From: Adiantum capillus-veneris
Taxonomy: Eukaryota > Streptophyta > Polypodiopsida > Polypodiales > Pteridaceae
Length of the DNA: 60,000 nt
Assembly (NCBI GenBank): GCA_014529385.2
Contig: CM043959.1
Coordinates: forward strand, 90,552,529 to 90,612,528
Reading direction: 5' to 3'
The notes beneath the pieces were generated by a model. The model saw only the letters and a program-made list of their open reading frames with translations. It searched no databases and was not told where the DNA came from. Position 1 is the stretch's first letter; each line of letters starts with the position of its first letter. Below are positions 33,425-43,425 of this stretch, one piece after another. The translations under genes and the position numbers were made by a program.

Positions 33425-34080
33425 ATTGTGGTTAGGCACCATTTTGTGTAGAAATTCATTGAAGACTTGCATTATGCGTCTTTGAAAAGTAGCTGGAGCA
33501 TTGCTTAATTTGAATGGCATGACTAAATACATGAATGCTTTCCACTCAATGATGAAAGTAGTCTTGGTCCTATCTTTAGGTGCAATCTTTAGCTGATTGT
33601 AACCACTCTACCCATCCATAAAAATGTACATTTCATGGCCTGCAATATCATCTAGTAACATATATGTAATGGGAAAGGATCCTTAATAATTGGGACACTC
33701 GGCTTCCTGTAGTCTACACACACCCTTAGCTTCCCATTATTCTCAGGTACTACCACCATAGGGAATAACTAGTCACGGCTCACAACCTCAGTGATGAACC
33801 CTGCCTTGAGTAGATATCAATCTCCTCCTTGACCTTCTTGGCATAATTGGGGCTCATTCGGTATCTCTACAGTCTCACTGATCTGATATTTAGTTTAAAT
33901 GGTACTCTGTGTTGGCATGCTTCTGGATCCACCCCTTTCATGTCAGCATGTTCCCATGCAAAAACATTTTTGTACTTCTGGAACAATGTCTTTGCTTTCT
34001 CTTTGATCTCTAGCTTCAAATGTTTGCTGATTTTGACTAGCTTTGGGTTTTCTTTGTGCCTAAATTCCATTCTTCTATTT
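33425..34080 (-). pseudogene. reverse transcriptase remnant of fragment B
   Basis: MEFRHKENPKLVKISKHLKL and NVFAWEHADMKGVDPEACQH (34070-33900) match the same stretch of element A (ENPKMIKVNKHLNPVMKEKA). RT pieces with stops follow to about 33430 (frame pieces matching NYAKKVKEEI, then FQRRIMQVFNEFLHKM). Several stops and small deletions. Confidence 0.75.
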
Positions 34081-34559
34081 CTTGCTCATCTGGCATTACC
34101 CAATTTGGACCTCCTCCCTTGCATTTGGCCATTGACCCAACTTCCTTTTCTATCCTAATACCACTTTCATAGTCTTTGAATGGGTTTCATGTTTCCAATG
34201 CCCTATTTTGGATATCCAATATAGTTGGATATCCAAAATAGTTAGATCCTCCTTTGAATCCTCTTGACTTCCTTCTTCACCTATTCTAAAATCAAATCTA
34301 TATGTAGCTGGCAGCCATTCGTCTAGCTAAAATGTCCTTCTCTCCAACATTCAATTCCAAGAACTAGTAAGGAAACTACTTCTTTTTCTTTTTAGCTTGA
34401 TGCTTATCCATTAGTACATCATTCAAATCTAATTTTTTTAAAGGGAATATATCTATTGAAGCCAACATCCTTTCTATTTTCTTAGTGCCATACTTCTTAC
34501 ATAACTCCTCTGGTCATAAGGCCTTTTTCTAGAATCTTCTATTGTCTATTTTCTTTGTA

Positions 34560-34870
34560 TTCTCTTCTTGGCACCTTGAATTGTTAGTGTTTGGTTTGCA
34601 TAGTCATGAATTGCTCCAGCATTTCTCCCCAAAAGCATTCCATATGCTCCTTGTACATCCAAGACTAGAAAGATGGTCTTAAACTTTTCTTTTCCTACTC
34701 TGATCTTCATATCTTCGATGAGACCTACAGCTTAGACACCAATGCTCAGTCACTCTCACTATGAATGGTGCTAGGTTACGCTTAGTAATCCACAATTTTT
34801 TCTTGAGGTGCTCTACCAGTATATTGACATCCGCTCCCCCATCCATAATTGAAGTGCACAATGGAAGCGT
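34560..34870 (-). pseudogene. protease region of fragment B
   Basis: IMDGGADVNILVEHLKKKLW gives the aspartic protease active-site motif (D-G-G), followed by PFIVRVTEHW and, after a frame change, IRVGKEKFKT and VLDVQGAYGMLL. This is the stretch whose active site is deleted in element A. The gene is cut off upstream near 34850-34870 by copia LTR sequence. Confidence 0.75.
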
Positions 34871-35064
34871 GCAAGCACGAGCTTGGAGATGGAGAAGAAG
34901 AAGAAGAGACACACAGATGTGGTGGACTCCTATCACAATAGTGACTAGGGTTTCTCGAGCCATTATCAATTTTAGATGGAATGAATGGCTCAATGAGTGT
35001 TAGTGTCTGACCGCCCAGGTTATTGGGACAAGCAAATTGGGGTTTACCACCCCAACAACCTCCC
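34850..35064 (-). repeat. 3' LTR portion of the Ty1/copia element
   Basis: On the minus strand a purine tract (AAGTGGGAGGT) just after the copia coding end is followed by TGTTGGGGTGG, a typical LTR start. The other end, near the protease of fragment B, is approximate. No partner LTR is present. Confidence 0.55.
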
Positions 35065-35073
35065 ACTTAAAGG

Positions 35074-35428
35074 CTAATGTGCCTTTAAGGGTGGGGTGAC
35101 AATGTATATACACATATATACAACAATGGTAGAAAAATATCTACCTAACATCCATAGTGCCCAGCAATGCATAAACCCCTCTGAGGGAAGACCCTTTGTA
35201 AGAAAATTTGTAGGGTTATCATCTATGTGAACCTTCATCAGCTGCATATGCTTGTCTTTAAGCACATCCCAAATGAAGTGATACTTCACTGATATATGCT
35301 TTGTCTTTTCATGAAACACTGGATTCTTGGCCAACATAATAGCACTCTAGCTATCACAGTGCAATGTAGGTGTCTCAGCAAAAATACCAAGATCTAACAC
35401 GAGGCGAGCAAACCATATTTCTTCTTTG
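35074..35428 (-). pseudogene. Ty1/copia RNase H C-terminal part (piece 3)
   Basis: Reads EEIWFARLVLDLGIF, then a stop, NPVFHEKTKHISVKYHFIWD, VHIDDNPTNFLTKGLPSEGF and ends at VTPPLKAH. The (A/N)D-x-LTKGL ending is the hallmark of copia RNase H. It is separated from its upstream half (46082-46753) by element F. Confidence 0.88.
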
Positions 35429-35432
35429 CTAG

Positions 35433-38055
35433 TGATAGCCGTTTTTCGGCTCTCCATAATTGCCATAGTGAGTTATCCCACCCTACCAAAATCACCTAAA
35501 CACTGTGTCTATTCTTACCTTCTCATTGTACATAGGCGTGTGTGAGTTAGGGGGCTTTTCCCATATCTTCTTAAAACCCTCAGCTAGCTAGTCATTGGGC
35601 TAGTTGAGCCAAAAGAAATAAAATCAAATAAAATATATTATGGCCCATTTGTGTGTAAATATTGCATTGTATATATGGCCTAAATTTAAGGGTTTTTATA
35701 ATTATTTTGTATTTTTAAATATTTATACTTAGGTGTGTATTTTATTAACCTGTGTATGCCTTTTCATCCTCTTACACCATAAGCATATTTTTTGCCAATG
35801 TGTATATACTCTAACCTCATATTTTTCTTTTATACAAATCACCCTCACTCTCGTGAAAACAAAAATTGATTTCTACTCTCTTAGTCACGTTTATTATATT
35901 ACTTACTTGCATACCTTTTCCTCTTTCACCCAAAATAATACAAAGAGGGACCATATCATATGATTCCAATATCTTTCCATATATAAAATTTCTCCACATT
36001 TTTTTAATTTTATTTTTTTCTCATTATTATAACACCATGTGCTCATTGAGCTAAAATCCATGAATAGTCCATACACTAGTCCCACCATGTATATATTGCT
36101 TTATTCACCAATAATCCTCCTCCATGCATGTGTAAATGGAAACTTGGATGCTTTGTATTATGATATGAAAAAGGAGGGGCTCACTCTTGGATTTATGTAC
36201 AAATTCAACAATGGAGGGGGCCACTAAAAGACTTTTGTACGCATAAAAAACAGGCTTTTTGGTGCGATTTTTGGCACCCATCTCCACTCCTAATTTGGAG
36301 TGGTGGTCACAAGAAAAAATGTGGAAAAAAATCTGAATAATCACCTCAAACGTTTTGGTGATTTTTGGAGCAACCACTGGTGAGCTATGATTTTTTGAGT
36401 GGACCCCAGTCTGCCCACTTTTCTCACAAAGTAACCCATAGTCTTCTCTCACCTCCTTTCCCACTTTCACACACATACACTCATTCCTCTCCATCCCTCA
36501 CTCAAACCTGCAAATTTCATGGCTTACTTCACCATTTCCATCTCTCCTTACTCCATAGCTCAAGAGATTATCATCTCTACACACATATAGCTCAATTTCT
36601 CTCTCTAGAATCAAATTCATATTACCATAACCTCTTCATCCTTTCATAAAAGAGAAAAAAATCATCAAATAATCAATCTCAAGCCCTGCAAAAGGAGGAG
36701 TTTGATCATGGCGAATTTAACTTCCCCATGGTCACAAGAATTGCACCGACAAAGTTCTACGACCGCTTCATTCACTGGAGGAGAAGGTGGAAAATTTCAT
36801 TTACATCTTGTGGTTTCCACCAAATTGTGTATATTCTCATTATTCTCTTACTTTTTATCCTTGTATAAATCATATAATGAACCTTGAGTGCATATGCCAT
36901 GTAATTTTACCCCATCCTACTAACTTTAAACTACTAACACTAACTGCTAACCCTTTTTTTGTAAATTGCACCCACTCTACTCCACCGTGGAGTAGGCAAC
37001 CTCACACAAAAAATCACTCACCTCTCTAGAATCTTCTCTATTTCACCTCAATAATTCTCTCCTCTTGAGCCCACATCCATGTGACTCAAGAGACAAGAGA
37101 GCCCCACTCTCACAAGAACATATAAAAATTTTCATAAACATGATTTTCTATGAAAATGTTGATTAGGTATAATCCTAATTAGGGCTCTCCTCACCTATAA
37201 ATAGAGCCCTTCTTCCTTTGTAAATGGCAGGATCCCTACACTATTGCTCACTACTTTGAGCGTGCCATTCACCATGTTAGGTTTAGGGAGTGAGAGTGAG
37301 CTCTCTATGCACCATTACATGTGGTGTATAGGAAAGCTTCTTTGAGCTAGTTGTAACATTGCAGTGGAGTGAGTGATTCATAACTTCCAATCAAAGTTGT
37401 ACCTACTCTTGCACATCAATTTAATCAATAAGTTGGGTGCAAATCGCGGGTCAAAACTCTCTTGAGTCTCTCCAATTCACGCTTGGCAGCCTCATCTCGT
37501 TTGGTTTAAGGTGACGCGTTTTCATTTTGAGATTCTTTTGTAGTATCTGCTTGTATGTGACTCAAGAGCTCTTGTGTTTGTTTTCGTTTCTTGGGAAAAC
37601 ATTATAAGAGGTTTTATGGTGAGAGGTCTCCCATAACCCTAAGATAATGGATAGATTGCAACATCATCAAACTTAATCATGTCTCTTGACTCTCCTCCAA
37701 GCTGTTCATACACCCACGTTAATCATTAAAATTGAAGCTAATTTTTTGCACAAAGATCTCTCTCTTTCTTTTGTGTGTGCGTATGTGTATGTGTGTGTGT
37801 TTGGTGTGTGTATTTGTAGCATTTAAATTAGTGATAGTGTACCCTTCCTTCTCGCTTGTATTGCTAAGGGATTCTCCTCTTTTACGTCCTAGTTCGCTCT
37901 CTAAACTAGGTGGTGCCCCTATCTTGTTTGGGTTTTGGCTGTGGGTTGGTTGTTGTGTTGTGCTTGTGGTTGCCCCTAGCCCCAATTGAGCAGCATGGGA
38001 GCCTTGAGGGGTGTTTAGAGGTCGCCTCCTTTGTTGCCCGCCCCAGACTGCCTCA
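35433..38055 (+). repeat. 5' LTR of element F
   Basis: 2,623 bp; matches 43426-46077. Contains TATAAATA and an almost perfect palindrome CTACTCCACCGTGGAGTAG (about 36976-36994). Confidence 0.93.
37196..37203 (+). promoter_or_regulatory. TATA box in the 5' LTR of element F
   Basis: CTATAAATAGAGCCC; the other LTR has CTTTAAATAGAGCCC (about 45217), a mutated version. Confidence 0.65.
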
Positions 38056-38710
38056 ATTTTGGTGCTCCCACTGAGGACGGCTTGTGTATTTTTTGTGTAG
38101 GCTAATCTTTAGCATAATCAAGTAGCTTGCATGAATCACGAGAATTTGTATGATCCTTTTATTCCCATTACAAGGCAAAAGGTGCACATAATTATTAGTA
38201 CTAAGTTACAATTTCAACGAGTAATTCGTAGAATTTTGGGCCCTCGTAGGTTGGCTGAGATAAACGCTTCAGTAAATCCTTTTATTTTGCCTCTTATTAG
38301 GTACGACTATCTATATTTTTGTTTTGTTTTAAGAATTAGGTCATGCCTAGACCATGAATAATGGCCCAGGAATAGAGGTTTTCCCCTTTCATTTCACTCC
38401 ACACATTAGAGTAAACATTGGAATTAGTAGAAAAATCCATTTTCAACAATGTATGGTATTCATGTTTGGTGCCCAAAGAGTAGGAGAAATTCTCGCGTCA
38501 CCAAACCCTGTCATCCTACCTCTAATTGATTATCATAGGTCATTTGATGTGAATATTTTTATTTTGTTGTAGAATAGATTGCAATTTAGAAAATATTATT
38601 GAAAAAACAAAAGCGTGCGTCACTTTGGAATCAATTCAATAAAGAGCCAACGCCAAATGTCTGGATACCCTCTTTTCTTTGGAGAGCTTGGAGAGGATGC
38701 ATAATTATTT
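38056..38710 (+). other. leader of element F with a duplicated coding-like module
   Basis: Right after the LTR, TTTTGGTGCTCCCACTGAGG is the expected primer-binding region; the tRNA is not identified. Two frames at 38131-38361 and 38354-38572 encode related modules. Shared pattern: V-x-I-x-I-S-x-K-x-x-F-Q, then a G-x-R-R/V core with EI-x-AS-x-NP-x-ILPLI. AG/GTACGA and similar splice-like borders sit just after both ILPLI ends. The modules may be upstream exons of gag or a small accessory frame. Confidence 0.5.
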
Positions 38711-40550
38711 TTGGCAAATTTCAAGATGTCTTGCCGTATCAAGAGGATAGTAACTGATCAAGAACGTGTAGAAATGTTTGAGGTGGTCCTTAGGAAATAT
38801 GCTAGCACTTGGTTTGACTCTTTGCCTGAGGAAGTTAAGGGGAATTACATAGAATTTTTGAATCGTTTCAAGAAATACTTCTTTGATCCCCAAAACACTC
38901 AAAAACTATGGCAAGACATTGTTTCTCATAAGCAAAAAGACTTAGATGACTACTACTTGTACAAGCAAGAGTTTCTACGTCTTTGGGCTGTATGGGTGAG
39001 AAATGTTGCTAATCCTGGTGATGGTGCAGAGTTCCTAAAGAAGGAGAGGTTCATAGCCGAACTCTTTCCTGACCTTAAGGTAAAAGTTGAGGCGGGTGCA
39101 CCTGGTACCTTTGATGCAACTGAAACTAGGGCTGCTGAGAAATATAGGAAACTCAAGTGCTTAAGGGGGGAGGTTCCAATAGAAGGTCTTAGACCCAAAG
39201 GTAAGTCACAAGCATCAACATCTAGAGAGATTCCTGAGGTAACGGCGGAAGTGATTGAGAAGTTAAATGAATCTTTAAGTAGCCTGTCAATTCACCTTGC
39301 ACAAGCTATAGGTCCAAAGGGACAAGCAAAGAAGTCTGAAGAGCGAGATTCACGACCTAGGAGAGTCTTGCAATGTTGGAATTGCGGTGAGTCTGGACAT
39401 GGGGTGTATAATTGTCCTTGGCCCCGTGGGGAGCCAGGGAGACCTAACTTGAATTACCCAGTGATGAGTGCAGGTGAAGGAAGATTGGTTAGGAAAGGTC
39501 TAGTGGATGGGGGTGCACAAATTTGCATCATGACAGAGGGGCTCATGCAAAGACTAGGCATGCACATCCATGAGACACCTGAAATTAAAGTCAAGATGGC
39601 AAACAATAGCAAGGCTAGGTGCGTAGGCATTTGTAAAAATGTTTTTGTGGAGGCCTTTGGCATTAAGAAGGCAGTGGATTTTTATGTCATGTCTACCAAA
39701 GAAAATGGTTACCCATTTATCCTAGGAAGACCATGGCTAATGAAAATACGAGCTTTGCAGGATTGGGAGAGTGGAAAGCTAATTTTCAGGAATGAAAATC
39801 ATAAGAAGGTTGTCTTTGACATGAAGGAGCAACGCCAAGAGGTACTCCATGAAGAATCATCTCAAAGTGAGACGGAGGAAGGATGGACCGATAGCACTTC
39901 AGAAGGAGAAAGTAGCGGTAGCATTACTGAAGAGGAGTCTTCCATTGAATTCATGAGGGTAAGGTTTAAGCCAAACAACCAAGATACCTCTTGCCCAGGT
40001 TTGGAAGAGGTAGGTTCCCAAGAGAACCAAAAAGTGGAAGATGAAAGAATGCTAGAAGGTATGCTATCTACAACACTTACAAAGGATGAAAGAGAGGAGT
40101 TCAAATGTGTGCTAATGAAGTTTCCTAGGATTTTTGCTAAAGACTACACCGACCTACGTGGGGTAGATGTTGTTCAACACAAGATTGAGTTAAAGCCTGA
40201 GGCCACACCTAAATCTCAAAAGCTACGAAGGCTAGGAGTTATAAAGGAGCAGGCTCTACTCAAGGAGGTTAGAAAGCTTCTAGCAGCAAGTTTCATTTAT
40301 CCAGTGGAGAATTCAGAGTGGGTCTCTTCCGTTGTTGTCACTCCTAAGAAAAACGGCAAGTGGAGGGTGTGTGTGGATTACCGTCCACTCAATGAGGCAA
40401 CAAAAAGAGATCACTTTCCCCTCCCATTTCAGGATGAGATACTAAATGAGGTAGCTGGGCATGAGAAGTACACTGTGTGTGATGGCTACTCGGGTTACTT
40501 TCAAATAGGTATCGCATTGGAATCAATTGAAAACAACCTTCATCACCCCT
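38711..40550 (+). pseudogene. gag-protease-RT N-terminal frame of element F
   Basis: A long open frame of about 610 residues. Gag capsid: YASTWFDSLPEEVKGNYIEF, ENERF-like core and FIAELFPDLKVKVEAG. Zinc knuckle CWNCGESGHGVYNC at 39374-39415. Protease near residue 266 has VDGGAQICIM and FILGRPWLMKIRALQDW. An acidic Ser/Glu-rich spacer follows, then RT starts with GKWRVCVDYRPLNEATKRDH and CDGYSGYFQI. A frameshift near 40545 ends it, with the reading continuing in the next entry. The first codon is TTG at 38711 or the ATG at 38726. The RNA-binding and protease motifs look normal. Confidence 0.85.
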
Positions 40551-41231
40551 TGGGGTTGTTATGCTTTTAGAGTCATGCCATTTGGCCTGACAAATGCTCC
40601 TGCAACTTTCCAACGCTTCATGAACATGGTGTTTCAAGCATTCTTTGGAAAGTCCATTAGGGTTTTTATTGATGCTTTTTGCATTTATAGCTCAAAATCA
40701 TTGCATCTAAAAAGGGTAGAAGAAGTTTTAAAGAAGCTCTACGACATGGGAGGTCAACTCAACCCCGACAAGTGTCACATAGGTGAGGATGAAGTGATCT
40801 TGCTTGGTCACAAGGTTTCCTATAAAGGCATTGAGGTGGATCCTTCAATGGCAAAGGCTCTTTTTGAGCTCCCATCACCCAAGAATCTCAAAGAGGTCAT
40901 CTCATTCATTCAAAAGGTGAAGTATATGTCACGCTTTATTCACTTAGCTTCGGAGTTGCTTCATCCTTTGCAAAAGTTGACACAACAAATAGAATTTGCA
41001 TGGTCTGATGAGCTTGAAGAGTACTTTTGTAACATTAAAGTCATTTTGTCAGAGCTACCAACACTCATGCCTCCTTGTTGGGGGTACAAATTCTTTGTTA
41101 GCTCTAGTGTTGGAAGGGAAACAATTGGTGTTGTGTTGCTACAACAAGATCCCCACAGTACCAGGATGCGATCGATCTACTTTGCTAGTAGGGTCATGAA
41201 TGCTTTGGAGAGAGGCTACACAGAAGCATAA
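40527..41231 (+). pseudogene. reverse transcriptase C-terminus and first RNase H of element F, catalytic Asp lost
   Basis: Starts GCYAFRVMPFGLTNAPATFQ, then VFIDAFCIYSS in the place of the YxDD box. The second Asp is Ala, which by family knowledge abolishes polymerase activity. HKVSYKGIEVDPSMAKALFE and LLHPLQKLT complete RT, and an RNase H piece (VVLLQQD, YFASRVMNALERGYTEA) ends at a stop. The normal continuation after GYTEA is interrupted. Confidence 0.85.
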
Positions 41232-41320
41232 CTTGTGATGCTTTCTAGATCATGTTTGCGGTGAGAAAGTTTAGATCCTACATGCTACCAAAACCTTTTG
41301 TAATTCTCACTACATAAAAT

Positions 41321-41941
41321 TTGTTCCCTTGGGTGTCATCTCAAATGAATCTTAGTACTAGGATCTCAAAGTGGATTATGGAGTTGCAAGAGTTCCAATA
41401 CTCTTTCAAGGTAGAAGATAGTGTGCGTGCACAATTGGCAGGGATTCTCACTTATAGGGTACATGAGAAGGAAATTAAGGTGCCTCAAGTAAAGATCCTA
41501 CCATTGCCACCACCTAAAAGTATTCCTAATGCTTTTACCTTGTTCTTTTATGGAGCTTTTCGACGAGTCACAGGAAAACCAGGGGGAGGGCTAGTATTGC
41601 TCAACCCAAGTGGAGAGGTGGTCATGAAAGAGAAGGTCAATCTACCAGGTTCAACTAGCAACAATGAAGCAGAATACGACACACTAGTTCGTGGTTTGAA
41701 GATGTGCATTGGCCAAGGGATACAACGTCTCATGGTAAAGGGAGATGCACTTCTCATTGTTAAACAAATTTTAGGCATTTGGGCATGCAAAAATGAAAGC
41801 TTAAGGACAAAAGTTCATGCCATTCGTAGGATGTTTAATCAGTTTGAAGAAGTGCAACTATATCATATTCCTAGGAAACAAAATGAAGATGCCGATTTAC
41901 TTGCACAACAAGCAGTTACATGTGTTGAGAAAGAAGTGTAG
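41321..41941 (+). pseudogene. second (archaeal-type) RNase H of element F, partly degraded
   Basis: After an RNase H tail (ISKWIMELQEFQYSFKV), the frame reads FTLFFYGAFRR, GGGLVLLNPSGEVV, SNNEAEYDTLVRGLKMC, VKGDALLIVKQI and NEDADLLAQQA. This is the pattern of the additional archaeal-type RNase H of Tat-like gypsy elements: D-G-A, N-N-x-A-E-Y, G-D-S and D-x-L-A. The first catalytic Asp (usually FDGA) is Tyr here, while Glu and the other Asp residues remain. It would hydrolyse RNA in RNA/DNA hybrids. Confidence 0.8.
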
Positions 41942-42069
41942 GTCATCATGGTGGCAGCAGCTGTCAAGAAACCGAGATACCAAGGATTGGAGTCATTGGC
42001 TCCCATTATTGGCTACATTTTGGAGGGCGAGTTTCCACAAGACTTCACTAAAGCTCAGAAAAGGAGACC

Positions 42070-43377
42070 ATGAAGAAGGCAAGTTTCTATCTCTTCCTAG
42101 AAGGCTCCCTCTATCAAAGAGGGAAGGATCAAGTGTGCAGAAGAGTACCAACTATTGAGGAGATCCCAGCCATTCTAAAAGGTTTGCATGAAGAAACATG
42201 TGGTGGTCATTTTGCCCAAGAATTAACTATGAAGAAGATTTTGCTTGCGGGGTATGTTTGGCAAAGTCTGCATGTGGATGTCCAACATTGGTGTAAAAGT
42301 TGTCACAATTGTCAGATAAATGGGAATAGAAGATTGGTTTATGGTCCAAGGCAAATCATGGTTGCAAATGGACCCTTTGAAAAGTGGGGCATTGATGCTA
42401 TGGGTCTTCTGCCTAGGACAAAAAATGGTAAACTCTACATTCTAGTGGTTGTAGACTATATGACTAGGTGGGTGGAAGCACAAAGTGTGGCAAAGGTAAA
42501 CGAGAGGACAGTGAGCAAATTTGTCTACACTCACATTTGTTGTAGATTTGGCACACCTTTGGAGATTGTTTCTGATAATGGTCCAGGGTTTAGGAAGGGC
42601 TTGCTCACAGTCCACCCTACTATCCCCAGTCAAATATATGGTATGGTAGAAAAAGCTAATGGTGTCATTGCAGGCATCATTAGAAAAATGGTGAGAAACA
42701 AGACAAAGTTGTGGGATGACTTCTTGGATGGTGCCTTGTGGGCGTATCGAACCACATATAGGGAAGCCACAGAGTTCACACCATTTCACTTGGTCTATGG
42801 TCAAGAGGCTTTTCAGCCTATCAAGCTCAACATTCCAACAATGCGGCATCATGGCAAAGGTGCAAAAGATGATCAAGAGGTATGGATGGATCGACTTCTT
42901 ACGTTAGTGGAGCTTGAGTGGAAAAGAGAAGCAGCTTACGATTGCTACAAGAGGAAAGACACACAAGCGAAAGAAAAGCTCGACAAGAAATTGAAGGACA
43001 AAGGCATCAAGGAAGGAGAGCTTGTGCTAAGGTATGACAATCGACTTGACAATCGTTTTGATGCCAAGGTTGAAACTAGATGGCAGGGGCCATACATAGT
43101 CAAGAAGGCTTTCAATTCAATTTACTATCAAGTTATGGACTTGAATGGGAAAGAGCACTCCAGGAAGGTAAACGGGTATCGCTTGAAGCCTTATTTGAGT
43201 CGCCTTCTACCAAAGGATCTAAAAAAGATCTGTCCAAAGGCCGCCGTCTCATGTAAGTATTGTTACATGAAGCATGAGTGTAACTCCAACCAAAATTCTG
43301 AGGGGCCAAACAATGAAGATCTCGTCAAGGACTCTGAAGCACTCTCTTTGGAAAAGATGCTCTATGATGGTACATAA
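42070..43377 (+). CDS. integrase region of element F
   Basis: An open frame of 435 residues in the position of the integrase. Zinc-binding H/H-C/C half: LHEETCGGHFAQELTMKKIL and CKSCHNCQI. Catalytic core: WGIDAMGLLPRTKNGKLYIL (first Asp), EIVSDNGPGF (second Asp) and GMVEKANGVI (Glu), all present. Between the second Asp and the Glu the normally longer loop is shortened (GLLTVHPTIPSQIYG), apparently a deletion of about a dozen residues. A C-terminal domain (RWQGPYIVKKAF) follows, and the end is MLYDGT. There is no chromodomain. Translation presumably occurred from the upstream polyprotein frame. The core is recognisable; activity is doubtful because of the shortened loop. Confidence 0.8.
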   Translation: MKKASFYLFLEGSLYQRGKDQVCRRVPTIEEIPAILKGLHEETCGGHFAQELTMKKILLAGYVWQSLHVDVQHWCKSCHNCQINGNRRLVYGPRQIMVANGPFEKWGIDAMGLLPRTKNGKLYILVVVDYMTRWVEAQSVAKVNERTVSKFVYTHICCRFGTPLEIVSDNGPGFRKGLLTVHPTIPSQIYGMVEKANGVIAGIIRKMVRNKTKLWDDFLDGALWAYRTTYREATEFTPFHLVYGQEAFQPIKLNIPTMRHHGKGAKDDQEVWMDRLLTLVELEWKREAAYDCYKRKDTQAKEKLDKKLKDKGIKEGELVLRYDNRLDNRFDAKVETRWQGPYIVKKAFNSIYYQVMDLNGKEHSRKVNGYRLKPYLSRLLPKDLKKICPKAAVSCKYCYMKHECNSNQNSEGPNNEDLVKDSEALSLEKMLYDGT

Positions 43378-43391
43378 ATATACCATTATCA

Positions 43392-43392
<1 letters not shown>

Positions 43393-43421
<29 letters not shown>
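43393..43421 (+). repeat. poly(G) run of 29 at the polypurine tract position of element F
   Basis: 29 consecutive G directly before GCTAA and the 3' LTR start (TGATAGCC, 43426), in the position of the polypurine tract. Confidence 0.9.
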
Positions 43422-43422
<1 letters not shown>

Positions 43423-43425
43423 TAA

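Larger units (their letters stand above)
31662..34870 (-). mobile_element. fragment B: internally deleted relative of element A
   Basis: The 3' LTR (31662-32038) ends TTCTACA and is followed by CCCCTTTCTTG, close to the LTR/polypurine border of element A. Going right on the plus strand one meets extra-ORF sequence, then reverse transcriptase, then protease, all minus strand and all related to A. RNase H and most of integrase are missing, with RT joined to extra-ORF sequence near 33420. The upstream end is lost at the copia LTR near 34850. Many stops; inactive. Confidence 0.8.

Noticed and set aside
35733-37029. Several open frames of 60-129 residues in the F LTR, repeated at 43660-45050
   Set aside because: They occur in both LTRs only because the LTR is duplicated; there are no motifs and no conservation pattern beyond DNA identity.
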